Below are positions 32,733 through 40,671 of a stretch of DNA of 64,000 nucleotides, one piece after another (position 1 is the stretch's first letter; each line of letters begins with the position of its first letter). Below the pieces are notes generated by a model. That model was not told where the DNA came from and made no database searches. It saw nothing but the letters and a program-made list of their open reading frames with translations. This DNA is from VXNE01 sp965203615 (GTDB lineage Bacteria; Pseudomonadota; Gammaproteobacteria; Pseudomonadales; Azotimanducaceae): assembly GCA_965203615.1 (NCBI GenBank), contig OZ241900.1:4278001-4342000 (forward strand), given 5' to 3'. Position numbers and translations under genes: made by a program.

Positions 32733-34058
32733 TCAATAGTCCGGAGTGGCGCTCCAGACCGTGAAGTTGCCGCCCGTCGGCATCGGCCCGCCGGACACGC
32801 CGACCACAGGCTCGACGCCGGTCACCTGGCGCTCCCCGGCGCGGCGCTGGATCTGCTGCATGCAGTCCGTGTGCATCCAGAACCGGCTGCGGCCGCTGCC
32901 GATGTTGCCGCCGCTCGGCGACACCGGGTTGGGGCCGCTAATGCTGATGTCCGTCTGGTAGAAGTCGAGTGCCTCTCCCGGCTGGACGCCGCGGTAGCGG
33001 ATGCCCTCCATGTGGAACTGGTGGAACTGCGGAAAGCCGTCGTACAGGTTCTCGAACGAGAGGTCGTCCGCGGTGATTCCGGCGGATTCCAGGATCTTGC
33101 GCCCGGTGCTGGCGCACTCCGCCTCCACCTCGTCCAGCGTGGGAACGAAGCTGCGCGCCTGGCCGCGGCTCGACGCGTGGCCGAGGATGTAGACCGGCTT
33201 TTGCTTCAGGTGCCGGGCGCGCTCGGCGGTGGTGAAGAGGTACGCCGCGGAACACATGATCGGTATGTCATTGTCGAACAGGTTCGCCGGCTTGGCGATC
33301 CAGCGCGCGGCCTTGTAGTCCTCCGGCGTGATTTCCTCCGGCCGGTGCTGTGACCAGTAGCCCTCTGGAAACTTGAGCCCGTTGCGCCTCGAGTTCGAGA
33401 TGAATGGCGCCATCATGTCGTGGTTCTTGCCGTACTTGCGGCAGTACTCGGCGAACTGGATGGCCGTGCCATAGCAGGCCGGGGCGCCCCACAGCGAACG
33501 CATCGCGGGGGTTCCCGGTATGGCGTCGTCGGCGTTGGGGCCGGTCTGGTAGTAGCGGCCCGGCAGGTTGTGCCAGGCCTTGAGAACGAGGCAGGTGTGC
33601 GCACGCCCCTCGCCGATCGCCTGGGCGGCGACCACGATGGCGTTCGACATGCAGACCCTGCCGTACATCGTGAAATGGACGCCCGTCAGTTCGGGCATGT
33701 TCCTGAGGATCCACTCGGCGCTCAACTGGGTGATGCCGTCGAGCGGCGCGTCGGTCCGGTTGTAGGCGTTGATCACGTCCCAGGGCAGTTCCTGTCCGGC
33801 GGGCCAGAAAGCGCCGGTGGTCGTGAGTTCGTCCATCACCAGCCCGTCGATGTCCTCCGGGTTCACCCCGGCGTCTTCGATGGCCTTTCGCAGCGCGAGG
33901 AGGCTGATGGCGCCGACCGACGTATCCGCCTTGCCGTCCCAGCGCCGGGATGTCGGACCATGACCGATGCCGACGGCCGCGACTTCGCCGCGGTGTTCCC
34001 ACACACCCAGGCCCTCGCGGGCCCGGTACATTGATTGCGGTGCGTTCTCGGTGGCCAT
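32733..34058 (-). CDS. Thiolase-like protein (SCP2/lipid-transfer type), copy A
   Basis: 441 residues, collinear with copy B throughout. Differences are scattered: KVAAIG becomes EVAAVG, and FWPRGQELPWD becomes FWPAGQELPWD. The stretch before the presumed active-site Cys reads MYGRVCMSNAI instead of MYGPGCMSNAI, a change that may alter catalysis. The start codon shares one base with the stop of the DUF35 zinc-ribbon gene (TGATG), which implies translational coupling and a complex, as in known thiolase/DUF35 or aldolase/DUF35 pairs of steroid side-chain breakdown. The substrate cannot be inferred further. Confidence 0.85.
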   Translation of the reverse strand: MATENAPQSMYRAREGLGVWEHRGEVAAVGIGHGPTSRRWDGKADTSVGAISLLALRKAIEDAGVNPEDIDGLVMDELTTTGAFWPAGQELPWDVINAYNRTDAPLDGITQLSAEWILRNMPELTGVHFTMYGRVCMSNAIVVAAQAIGEGRAHTCLVLKAWHNLPGRYYQTGPNADDAIPGTPAMRSLWGAPACYGTAIQFAEYCRKYGKNHDMMAPFISNSRRNGLKFPEGYWSQHRPEEITPEDYKAARWIAKPANLFDNDIPIMCSAAYLFTTAERARHLKQKPVYILGHASSRGQARSFVPTLDEVEAECASTGRKILESAGITADDLSFENLYDGFPQFHQFHMEGIRYRGVQPGEALDFYQTDISISGPNPVSPSGGNIGSGRSRFWMHTDCMQQIQRRAGERQVTGVEPVVGVSGGPMPTGGNFTVWSATPDY

Positions 34059-34477
34059 CAGCTATCTGCGACCACGCGCCACTCCGGGACCTTCTGCCCG
34101 TTGGCCGCAGTCTCGAACACCAGTTCCACGGCGGCGCCGACCGGCACTTCGTCCACCGGCGTGCCGGGCAGATGGGAGTACATCTGGATGCCGGGATCGT
34201 CGTCGAGGTTGATCACGGCGCAGTTGAAGGGCTGGTCTTCCTGCAGCAACCGGATGGGACAGTCGTGGACGACGCCATAATGGTATATGCGCCCCCGGCC
34301 GCTCATCTGTTTCCACTCGAGCGCCGTGTCCGATCCGCACTTCGAGCACGCTGGCGCGGGCGGATGCTGCAGCCGATCGCAGTTCTCGCAACACTGGATG
34401 ACCAGACGCTCCTCGTTGGCAGCTTCCCAAAACGGCCGCGTCAAGTCGTCGGGAATAACACCCTGTTTCATCCCCAC
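34058..34477 (-). CDS. DUF35 zinc-ribbon/OB-fold protein, thiolase partner
   Basis: 139 residues. The N-terminal rubredoxin-like zinc ribbon has four Cys in two C-x2-C pairs (IQCCENCDRLQ and PACSKCGSD), followed by an OB fold (GRGRIYHYGVVHDC, FNCAVINLDDDPGIQMYSHL, VGAAVELVFET). Such proteins bind acyl-CoA and pair with thiolase-like enzymes or Ltp2-type aldolases. It is coupled to copy A by a one-base stop-start overlap. Confidence 0.92.
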   Translation of the reverse strand: MGMKQGVIPDDLTRPFWEAANEERLVIQCCENCDRLQHPPAPACSKCGSDTALEWKQMSGRGRIYHYGVVHDCPIRLLQEDQPFNCAVINLDDDPGIQMYSHLPGTPVDEVPVGAAVELVFETAANGQKVPEWRVVADS

Positions 34478-34584
34478 CCCATTTTCTTACGCACAAACAA
34501 TGCATTGAATGCGAGAAGCGCGGGCAGGTCAACCACTCCACCCAACCACAGAGATTAATGAGTCTGTTTCAGAGTAGCAGTGTT

Positions 34585-34625
34585 CGCGACGCTCCGGCTC
34601 CCTGAGTGGAGCCCCGAGCGTCGCG
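34585..34625. other. Long hairpin between divergent-oriented small genes and the thiolase operon
   Basis: A 10-bp outer stem (cgcgacgctc / gagcgtcgcg) and a 6-bp inner stem (ggctcc / ggagcc) with a small internal bulge close a 6-base loop. It sits 20 bases past the stop of the small membrane-protein gene (minus strand) and 108 bases upstream of the DUF35 start. No T-run follows on either strand. It could be a factor-assisted terminator or an RNA-processing site. Confidence 0.5.
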
Positions 34626-34644
34626 TATGGTCGAGGCTAAGGAT

Positions 34645-34860
34645 TCAGTGGAGCTGGTTCCGCTCGTGCCGCTCGTGCCGCAACGCGAGCACGCGATGAA
34701 ATACCGCGAACATGGTAGAGAACAATAGCCAGAACGCCGCAATCACATAGAGTTGCCCGCCGCTCAACGCCAATAGCGCCAAGGCGCACACGGCGCCCCA
34801 GGTGATATTCTGGCGTGACTTCGGTTCCCTCCATAATCCTCGCACTTGTTGCAGCAACAT
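34645..34860 (-). CDS. Small membrane protein, two predicted helices
   Basis: 71 residues from an ATG at 34860 (a GTG two codons earlier is the alternative). After a basic start (VRGLWREPKSRQN) come two hydrophobic segments, WGAVCALALLALSGGQLYVI and AAFWLLFSTMFAVFHRVLAL, and a His/Arg-rich tail HERHERNQ. No family is recognised. The start lies 2 bases after the final stop of the broken secreted-protein gene upstream, so the two formed an operon. With the upstream gene interrupted, coupling may be lost. Confidence 0.6.
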   Translation of the reverse strand: MLLQQVRGLWREPKSRQNITWGAVCALALLALSGGQLYVIAAFWLLFSTMFAVFHRVLALRHERHERNQLH

Positions 34861-34862
34861 CG

Positions 34863-35171
34863 TCACCGGGTGTTCCTCGTTACTCTGGATGCAAGAGAAG
34901 GTCGGCCGCCGCCGAGTTCATCGGCGAGGCGATTCGCCTTCCGCAATAGCGTCAATGCCTGTTAGAAGACGTGGCGCGGCTGCGCATCGATGACCACCCA
35001 GGGTTCGGTGGTCGCCTCCGGCCGGCCCATCACCTCGCGGACCAGGTCGATATTCGCCGATAACTGCTCGACGGCCTGGTAGACATGCGCCGGCGTGATC
35101 TCCTCGTCGGCGGCTGTGTGGAATCCCATGGTCGTCAAGGCGAACATCGCCACAATGCTCCGGCTCTTCAC
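34863..35171 (-). pseudogene. Small secreted protein interrupted by one in-frame TAA
   Basis: A GTG at 35171 with GGAGG 6 bases ahead opens MKSRSIVAMFALTTMGFHTA (signal peptide), then DEEITPAHVYQAVEQLSANI, VMGRPEATTEPWVVIDAQPR and HVF. A TAA at 34962-34964 follows, and the same frame continues QALTLLRKANRLADELGG to a stop at 34863. One base change, most simply a Tyr codon TAC/TAT to TAA, restores a continuous ~102-residue protein. TAA is not known to be recoded in bacteria of this type, so this is a nonsense mutation or a sequence error. It is coupled with the membrane-protein gene downstream. Confidence 0.62.
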
Positions 35172-35277
35172 GGTCATCCTCCGCGACCACGGTAGCCTCA
35201 TCATATCGTGGAATCTGTTGACGGGAACGCCGACTTGGGCAAACCTCATCGGCACACGGAGTTGCGGAGCCAGCCAG

Positions 35278-35994
35278 ATGATAGAGCGACAAGTCGAGAT
35301 CGAGACCCCGGACGGCAGCATGACGACCTTCGAGTATCACCCGGAGGAGGGCGGTCCCTACCCGATCGTGCTCTACCTCATGGATGCACCGAGTATCCGG
35401 CCTGCCTTGAGGGACATGGCGTCAAGGCTCGCGAGCGCCGGCTACTACGTGTTGCTGCCCTTCCTCTTCTACCGGGTGACCCCGTACCACGAACTGGAGC
35501 CGGACGAAGACAGGCGTGCCCTCATGCAGAGCGTCACGCGTCACGGGATTATCCCGGATGCCGAAGCGATGCTCGAGTTCGCCTCGCACAACGACAAGGC
35601 GGACTCCGACGGCAAGATCGGCGCCGTCGGTTTCTGCATGAGCGGACCCCTGGTCATGGCGCTGGCGCAAACCTGGCCGGACAAGGTTGCCGCCATCGCG
35701 TCCCTGCACGGCGCCTGGGTCGTCACCCACGAGGACGACTCGCCACACCGGCAGATCGACCAGATCAAGGCCGAAGTCTATTTCGGATGGGCGGACGAGG
35801 ATCCCACGGCGACCGTAGACGACATGAAGGTCATGGACCGCGCCATGTCCGAGGCGGGGATCAACTATCGAATCGACTTCATGGAAGGCGCCATGCATGG
35901 TTTTGCGCCTCCCGGAGGCGAGCGCTACCACCGTGCGGCGGCCGAGAAGCACTGGGAACGGGTGCATGCCATGTTTCGACGCAATCTCGGGTGA
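35278..35994 (+). CDS. Dienelactone hydrolase family protein
   Basis: 238 residues of the alpha/beta-hydrolase fold. The nucleophile elbow GAVGFCMSGPLVMA uses Cys, as in true dienelactone hydrolases; the later catalytic His lies in EGAMHGFAPPGGERYH, and the acid is probably in FGWADEDPTATVD. It would hydrolyse a lactone or ester, for example in aromatic-ring degradation. The ATG at 35278 with GGAG about 9 bases ahead was preferred to an in-frame start at 35095, whose product overlaps the opposite pseudogene and has no similarity. The next gene starts 27 bases downstream. Confidence 0.9.
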   Translation: MIERQVEIETPDGSMTTFEYHPEEGGPYPIVLYLMDAPSIRPALRDMASRLASAGYYVLLPFLFYRVTPYHELEPDEDRRALMQSVTRHGIIPDAEAMLEFASHNDKADSDGKIGAVGFCMSGPLVMALAQTWPDKVAAIASLHGAWVVTHEDDSPHRQIDQIKAEVYFGWADEDPTATVDDMKVMDRAMSEAGINYRIDFMEGAMHGFAPPGGERYHRAAAEKHWERVHAMFRRNLG

Positions 35995-36021
35995 ATCGGT
36001 AGACGGCGGAAGAACCGGCGC

Positions 36022-37266
36022 ATGCGTCTAAAGTCAGGCATGGCGGCGCTCGCGGCGATTTCGGCTATCACGGTCTGCGGCAGTGAGATTCCCGTCGCGG
36101 AAGCCGAATCCGTCGGCATGTCCACCGAGCGGCTGCAGCGGATCGACACGGCGATGCAGCGGCACATCGATGCCGGCAAGATCCAGGGCGCGGTAACCGC
36201 CCTGGCCCGCAGGGGCAAGGTGGTTCACTTCAAGGCCCACGGGCTGATGGACGTCGAGGCCGAACGCCCGATGTCCCGGGACGCGATCTTCATCATGATG
36301 TCGTCCACGAAAGCCGTTCTCGGCGTCGCGGCGATGATGATGATCGAGGAGGGACTCATTCGACCGAGCGATCCGGTGGGGAAGTACATTCCCGAGTTGG
36401 CCGACATGCAGGTGGCGGTACTGAAGGATCCCGCCGACGAGGACATCAGTCCGCTCAAGGTCGACGGCCGGAACCCGCCGGCGCATCGGCTCGTTCCCGC
36501 GAAGCGGCCGATTACGATCCATCACCTGTTGACACACACCTCCGGGCTCATGAGCGGCGGCTTGGGAGCAGCCGTGTCCGGGCGGGGCAAGGAAGCGCGC
36601 GGAACGCTGGCGAGGTACATTCCCACGCTTCGCGAGGTGCCCCTGGACTTCCAGCCCGGGTCTCGCAGGGCCTACAGCGGCACCACCGGACTTGATGTCG
36701 TCGCCCGCATTATCGAGATCGTCTCCGGCGAGCCGTTCAACGAGTTCGTGCAGACCCGGATATTCGATCCCCTGGAAATGCACGACACGCACTATGACCT
36801 GCCGCCGTCGAAGGCATCGCGCCGGGTCGCCATCCGGGGCAGCGACATGTCGGGCTGGTTCGGTGAGACCACCTATTTCTCGGGTTCCTTTGGCCTGTTG
36901 AGCACGGCGAGGGACTATCTCCATTTCCAGCAGATGCTTACCAACGGCGGCGAACTCTTCGGTCGTCGCCTGCTCAGCCCGCGTACCGTCACGATGATGG
37001 CCAGCGACCATGTGAGCCATCTATACCGCCCCGGTAGGAAGGGGGGTCGCGGGAGAGGCGCAGGCTATACCGTCGGCGTCGTACTCGACCCGATTGCGGC
37101 GGACAGCCGGCGCAGCGCCGGGGCTTTCGGCTCGGGCGGCGCGTTCGGCACCGTGTCCTGGTCCGACCCGGCCGAGGAAATCGCCGGCGTCATCATGCTG
37201 CAGCAACCCTACGGACCCGCGATCTACGACTTCGAAAACGCCGTGCGGCAAGCCATCATCGATTGA
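36022..37266 (+). CDS. Serine hydrolase of the class C beta-lactamase / esterase fold
   Basis: 414 residues with a signal peptide (KSGMAALAAISAITVCGSE). The catalytic Ser-x-x-Lys is SSTK in IFIMMSSTKAVLGVAAMMMI, and the Tyr motif is YSGT in RRAYSGTTGLDVVARIIEI. The third motif is a Gly-rich GAFGSGGAFGTVSWSDP. HHLLTHTSGL is the typical family block. Members are esterases, peptidases or transesterases more often than antibiotic resistance enzymes, and no resistance role is implied. The Cys in the signal region could be a lipobox variant. It probably shares a transcript with the dienelactone hydrolase 27 bases upstream. Confidence 0.9.
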   Translation: MRLKSGMAALAAISAITVCGSEIPVAEAESVGMSTERLQRIDTAMQRHIDAGKIQGAVTALARRGKVVHFKAHGLMDVEAERPMSRDAIFIMMSSTKAVLGVAAMMMIEEGLIRPSDPVGKYIPELADMQVAVLKDPADEDISPLKVDGRNPPAHRLVPAKRPITIHHLLTHTSGLMSGGLGAAVSGRGKEARGTLARYIPTLREVPLDFQPGSRRAYSGTTGLDVVARIIEIVSGEPFNEFVQTRIFDPLEMHDTHYDLPPSKASRRVAIRGSDMSGWFGETTYFSGSFGLLSTARDYLHFQQMLTNGGELFGRRLLSPRTVTMMASDHVSHLYRPGRKGGRGRGAGYTVGVVLDPIAADSRRSAGAFGSGGAFGTVSWSDPAEEIAGVIMLQQPYGPAIYDFENAVRQAIID

Positions 37267-37417
37267 AGTTCAGGCGCCTCCTTTCGGTGCTGCATGCATT
37301 TCTTCCGGCGCGACTTGTTCGAGCATCGTTTCTGTTGACGCCACGCGCTCGCTCCCCTACGATTTTCTGTGTTCAGCGTCTCCCGGATTAATACAACGGT
37401 TGGAGCGTGAACTAGAC

Positions 37418-37441
37418 CGAGGGTCCCGCCAGGGACCCTCG
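37418..37441. other. Perfect 10-bp hairpin upstream of the NYN-like ORF
   Basis: CGAGGGTCCC pairs perfectly with GGGACCCTCG around a GCCA loop. It ends 33 bases before the start of the next small gene and has no T-run. It may be an attenuator, a regulatory leader structure, or a protein-binding palindrome. The rest of 37267-37474 contains no gene I can support. Confidence 0.5.
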
Positions 37442-37474
37442 TACCCAACTTCTACGGTCCAATAGGAATAGCCC

Positions 37475-37816
37475 ATGCGCACGGCTGCCTTCGTTGACGC
37501 CGGCTATCTCTACTCAGCCGGCTCCAAGCTCCTTTCGGGCAACGCTCTTCCACGCAACGCGGTCCAACTCGATCTCAGCGCGGCACTCGACGCGTTGCGG
37601 CAAGGCCGAGCGACCATCACAATACGCGTCGGGGATGTAGCTCGATCTCTGAAACTGCAGCACAATACTCCCAATATCGTTAACGCCCTCGGGGGCAGGA
37701 AGTTCGAGGCAATCGCCGGTGTGACCGTCACCGACAGAACTGGACCGAAGCAAGGCGCGAATACAACGTTCACCTATGCAATCGATGTCTCGCCGCCCGC
37801 GACCAGCGATTCCTGA
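37475..37816 (+). CDS. Short chimeric protein: NYN-like N-terminus joined to another domain
   Basis: 113 residues. The first ~40 (MRTAAFVDAGYLYSAGSKLL) match the start of NYN/PIN-like ribonuclease domains, with the first acidic residue in FVDAGYLY, but the remaining acidic positions of a ~150-residue NYN domain are absent. From about residue 45 the sequence changes to TITIRVGDVARSLKLQHNTP, NALGGRKFEAIAGVTVTDRT and GPKQGANTTFTYAI, a compact module reminiscent of small domains at the ends of restriction-related proteins; I am unsure of its name. An in-frame internal deletion that fused two genes is the simplest reading. It has no clear operon partner. Confidence 0.55.
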   Translation: MRTAAFVDAGYLYSAGSKLLSGNALPRNAVQLDLSAALDALRQGRATITIRVGDVARSLKLQHNTPNIVNALGGRKFEAIAGVTVTDRTGPKQGANTTFTYAIDVSPPATSDS

Positions 37817-38018
37817 GGCCGCCGCATGGGCACCGCTGCCGAACTGGAATGATGGGAAGCAGCACACCGAGACGACCAAACAGGGTCAGAACAATAGCCA
37901 ATTGGCCCGCGTAGGCAATTCGGCCGAGATGGCGGTGTGCGTCGAGAAAGTGTTCGTCGTCAGCTCGGACATGCGCTTGCGCAGGCAAGACTGGTATGAG
38001 GCGCTGCGATCTAGGCTC

Positions 38019-39266
38019 TCATACCACTCCGCGGTTGGAGAGGCGTGCAAGCTCTTCACGCGAGAGCCCGAGTTCCTCTCCAAGAATCTCCTCGTTGTGC
38101 TCCCCGACAAGCGGGGCGCGTCGCGAGATACGCCAGGGCGATCCGTTGAAAATGGCGCCGCCGCCGGGGTAGACGAAGGTGCGGTCGAGTTCCGGATGCT
38201 CCACCTCGGTCCAGAACCCCCGGTCTTCGAGATGCCCGTCGTCGAGTAGCTCGTCGGGTGCGCGCACGGCGCCCCAGGGGAATCCGCGCTCCTGGGCCTC
38301 GTGGTAGACCTCGTCCGCGGTGCGGTTCGCGATGAAGTTGGCGAGCACTTCCTCGATGATGTGATGCGCGTTTTCCGCGATGACTTCGGAATCACGGTAG
38401 CGCTCGTCCATCAGGTCACCGGCCAAGCCATGGGGATCGAACCATTCAGCCAGGGTTCGCACGTATGCGGGGTTTAGGCGGCCACCCCCTGTGAGCGCAT
38501 TGACGTACTTTCCGTCTTTCGTCTTGTACTGTGTTCTTGGCGTCGGGTTGGCGGCATGGTGGCGCCCCGTCTGCCGGATGACCACCTCGTCGCGATAGAT
38601 GTAGGAGGCGACGGCGCTCTCCGTGGACAGCGCGCAGGCGTCGTGCACAGATGCATCGATGTACTGGCCTTCGCCGGTAGCCGTGCGATGCACCAGGGCG
38701 GCCATGATCGCGATGTAGGCGTAATGGGCGCCTGTGTGCCAGGCATTGCCGCCTCCGGGCGCAATGGGCGGAGCATCCGGAACATCGCTTTCGTCATAGC
38801 CGCTGGAGGCCATCTGGCCGCCCGCCGCCATGTGCAGCAGGTCGCTCGACTGGTAGTCGCGCCACGGCCCGGACTGGCCGAAGGGCGTCAGGGAACACAT
38901 GACCAGCCCGGGGTTGGCGGCGCTCAGCGTTTCGTAACCGAGGTCCAGCGACGCCAGGTGACCGGGCGCGAAAGTCTCCAGGACGATGTCCGCCGTCGAT
39001 GTCAGGCGCAGGAACAGGATCCGGCCTTCGGCCGACTCCAGGTCGAGCGTGACGCCGCGCTTCGAAGTGTTGTAGTGCCAGAACGAAAGACTGCGGTTCG
39101 GATCCGGAATGTCGTCCAGAAACGGTCCCACGGAGCGGGTGGTCTCTCCGCCGGGCGGTTCGATCTTGATGACGTCTGCGCCGAGGTCCGCCATCAGCTT
39201 GCCGCAGAACTCGCCTTTCTCGTCGGCGAGTTCCAGCGCGCGCAGACCCGATAGTGGCCCGGTCAT
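38019..39266 (-). CDS. CaiB/BaiF family CoA-transferase (second of pair)
   Basis: 415 residues of the class III CoA-transferases, which move CoA between acids. N-terminal SGLRALELADEKGEFCGKLM and LGADVIKIEPPGGETTRSVG form the CoA-binding Rossmann part; GEGQYIDASVHDA carries the catalytic Asp that forms the acyl-aspartyl intermediate. PGGGAIFNGSPWRISRRAPL and VGEHNEEILGEELGLSREEL are typical C-terminal blocks. The start overlaps the preceding CaiB gene (ATGA), so the pair is coupled and may form a heteromer. Substrates are unknown; long-chain, aromatic or sterol acids would fit the setting. Confidence 0.93.
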   Translation of the reverse strand: MTGPLSGLRALELADEKGEFCGKLMADLGADVIKIEPPGGETTRSVGPFLDDIPDPNRSLSFWHYNTSKRGVTLDLESAEGRILFLRLTSTADIVLETFAPGHLASLDLGYETLSAANPGLVMCSLTPFGQSGPWRDYQSSDLLHMAAGGQMASSGYDESDVPDAPPIAPGGGNAWHTGAHYAYIAIMAALVHRTATGEGQYIDASVHDACALSTESAVASYIYRDEVVIRQTGRHHAANPTPRTQYKTKDGKYVNALTGGGRLNPAYVRTLAEWFDPHGLAGDLMDERYRDSEVIAENAHHIIEEVLANFIANRTADEVYHEAQERGFPWGAVRAPDELLDDGHLEDRGFWTEVEHPELDRTFVYPGGGAIFNGSPWRISRRAPLVGEHNEEILGEELGLSREELARLSNRGVV

Positions 39267-40600
39267 GCCAGGAAGTCCTCCATGTACGGATAACGCGCGC
39301 GGTCGACGGGCCAGAAGGTGCCGTCCTCGTAGCCGCTGACGAGATCCTCGTGGGGAAGGCCCAGGAGGTTTTCGAATACTTGCCGGTTGTGCTGTCCGAT
39401 CAGAGGGCCGGGCAGGTGGTTGGCGGCTGGTGTGACACTGAGCTTGAAGGGGGCGTTTTGCAGTTTCTTCGACCCCAGTTCGGGATGCTCGAGAGCCCGG
39501 TACATGTCCCGGTGACGAAGCTGTGGATCGTGCTCCACGCGGTCCTCCGAACTCTGCACCGGCATGGCGCGTACGCCGGCGTCCTGGCACTGCCCCGTCA
39601 GGTCGTACTTGTCTAGAGTCGATGTCCACGCCTCGATTTCGCGGTCTATCGTTTCCTGGTGGCGAAGACGGCCCTCCAGGTCGGTATATTCGGTGGCATT
39701 GGCCCAGGCCGGTGCGCCCATCACTTGCACCAGGCGCTGCCATTCCTCGTCCGAGAAGCAGGCGATGACGCACCAGTCGTTGTAGCCGCCGGGGTGCGTC
39801 CGGTACGCGTTGTGCGGTGCCGCCTGCGGGCCGCGATAGTTGTCCAGCAGCGGGGTGCCGGGCCAGTGGGTGGAGTTGCCCGGAGGGAAACCATCGCGGC
39901 GCGACGGCCGGCCGTTCACCGTGTGATCGAGGATCGCCGGGCCGTTCAACGTGATTCCGGTGATCATCTGGGACAGGTCGATGTGCTGCCCCTCGCCGGT
40001 GACGTTGCGGTGGTAGATGCCGGTCAAGACGCCCATGGCACCGTACAGGCCACCCGTATCGTCGAGGTACGACCACCCCCAGCCGGCGGGTGGTTTGTTC
40101 GGCAGCCCCGAGAGGAAGGTCAGACCCGAGATCGCCTGCGCCACCGGTCCGAAGGTCTTGTAGTGGTGGTGGCGCCCGGTATGCCCGAACCCGGACATGG
40201 ACACATAGACGATGCCGGGCCTTAGCTCGCAAAGCTCCTCGTAACCCAGGCCCCAGCTCCTCAACACCCGGGAACTGAAATTCTCGATGACCGCATCCGA
40301 GACCGATACGAGGCGCCTGATGAGGTCCATGCCCCTGGGCGACCGGACATTCAGCGTGACGCTCAGCTTGTTGCAGTTCGTATCGTTGAAGTTGCCGCCC
40401 GTATTGAATTCCTGCTCAACGCCCCGGGGCGTTGTGTTCCCGCCGGACTGTCTTCCACGCTCGTTCTCGGGCCACTCGACCTTGATGACTTCCGCGCCCA
40501 GGGCACCGAGCCAACGCGTCGCCCACGGGCCCGCCCGAACCCAGGTAAAGTCCAGTACCCGAATCCCCTGCAGTGCGCGTGGTAGTGCGGGCAGGGCCAT
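39263..40600 (-). CDS. CaiB/BaiF family CoA-transferase (first of pair)
   Basis: 445 residues. Blocks are LQGIRVLDFTWVRAGPWATR, LGALGAEVIKVEWPENERGR, NVRSPRGMDLIRRLVSVSDA and VTGEGQHIDLSQMITG with the catalytic Asp. Its CoA-site motif differs from the partner, so the two are not a recent duplication. It is transcribed away from the epoxide hydrolase gene across a 71-base gap and upstream of the partner with a 4-base overlap. Such pairs can be succinyl-CoA-dependent activating enzymes with two different subunits; that is a possibility only. Confidence 0.93.
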   Translation of the reverse strand: MALPALPRALQGIRVLDFTWVRAGPWATRWLGALGAEVIKVEWPENERGRQSGGNTTPRGVEQEFNTGGNFNDTNCNKLSVTLNVRSPRGMDLIRRLVSVSDAVIENFSSRVLRSWGLGYEELCELRPGIVYVSMSGFGHTGRHHHYKTFGPVAQAISGLTFLSGLPNKPPAGWGWSYLDDTGGLYGAMGVLTGIYHRNVTGEGQHIDLSQMITGITLNGPAILDHTVNGRPSRRDGFPPGNSTHWPGTPLLDNYRGPQAAPHNAYRTHPGGYNDWCVIACFSDEEWQRLVQVMGAPAWANATEYTDLEGRLRHQETIDREIEAWTSTLDKYDLTGQCQDAGVRAMPVQSSEDRVEHDPQLRHRDMYRALEHPELGSKKLQNAPFKLSVTPAANHLPGPLIGQHNRQVFENLLGLPHEDLVSGYEDGTFWPVDRARYPYMEDFLA

Positions 40601-40671
40601 GGTTCCTCCGTCATGCGGGATATGGCGGTCATGTTACTTTTTCTCCTTGCCCGAACAAGGACGGACAAGGG

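Noticed and set aside
36022..37266. Antibiotic-resistance beta-lactamase
   Set aside because: The SxxK and YxG motifs fit the broad serine-hydrolase/esterase family; nothing points to a true beta-lactamase.
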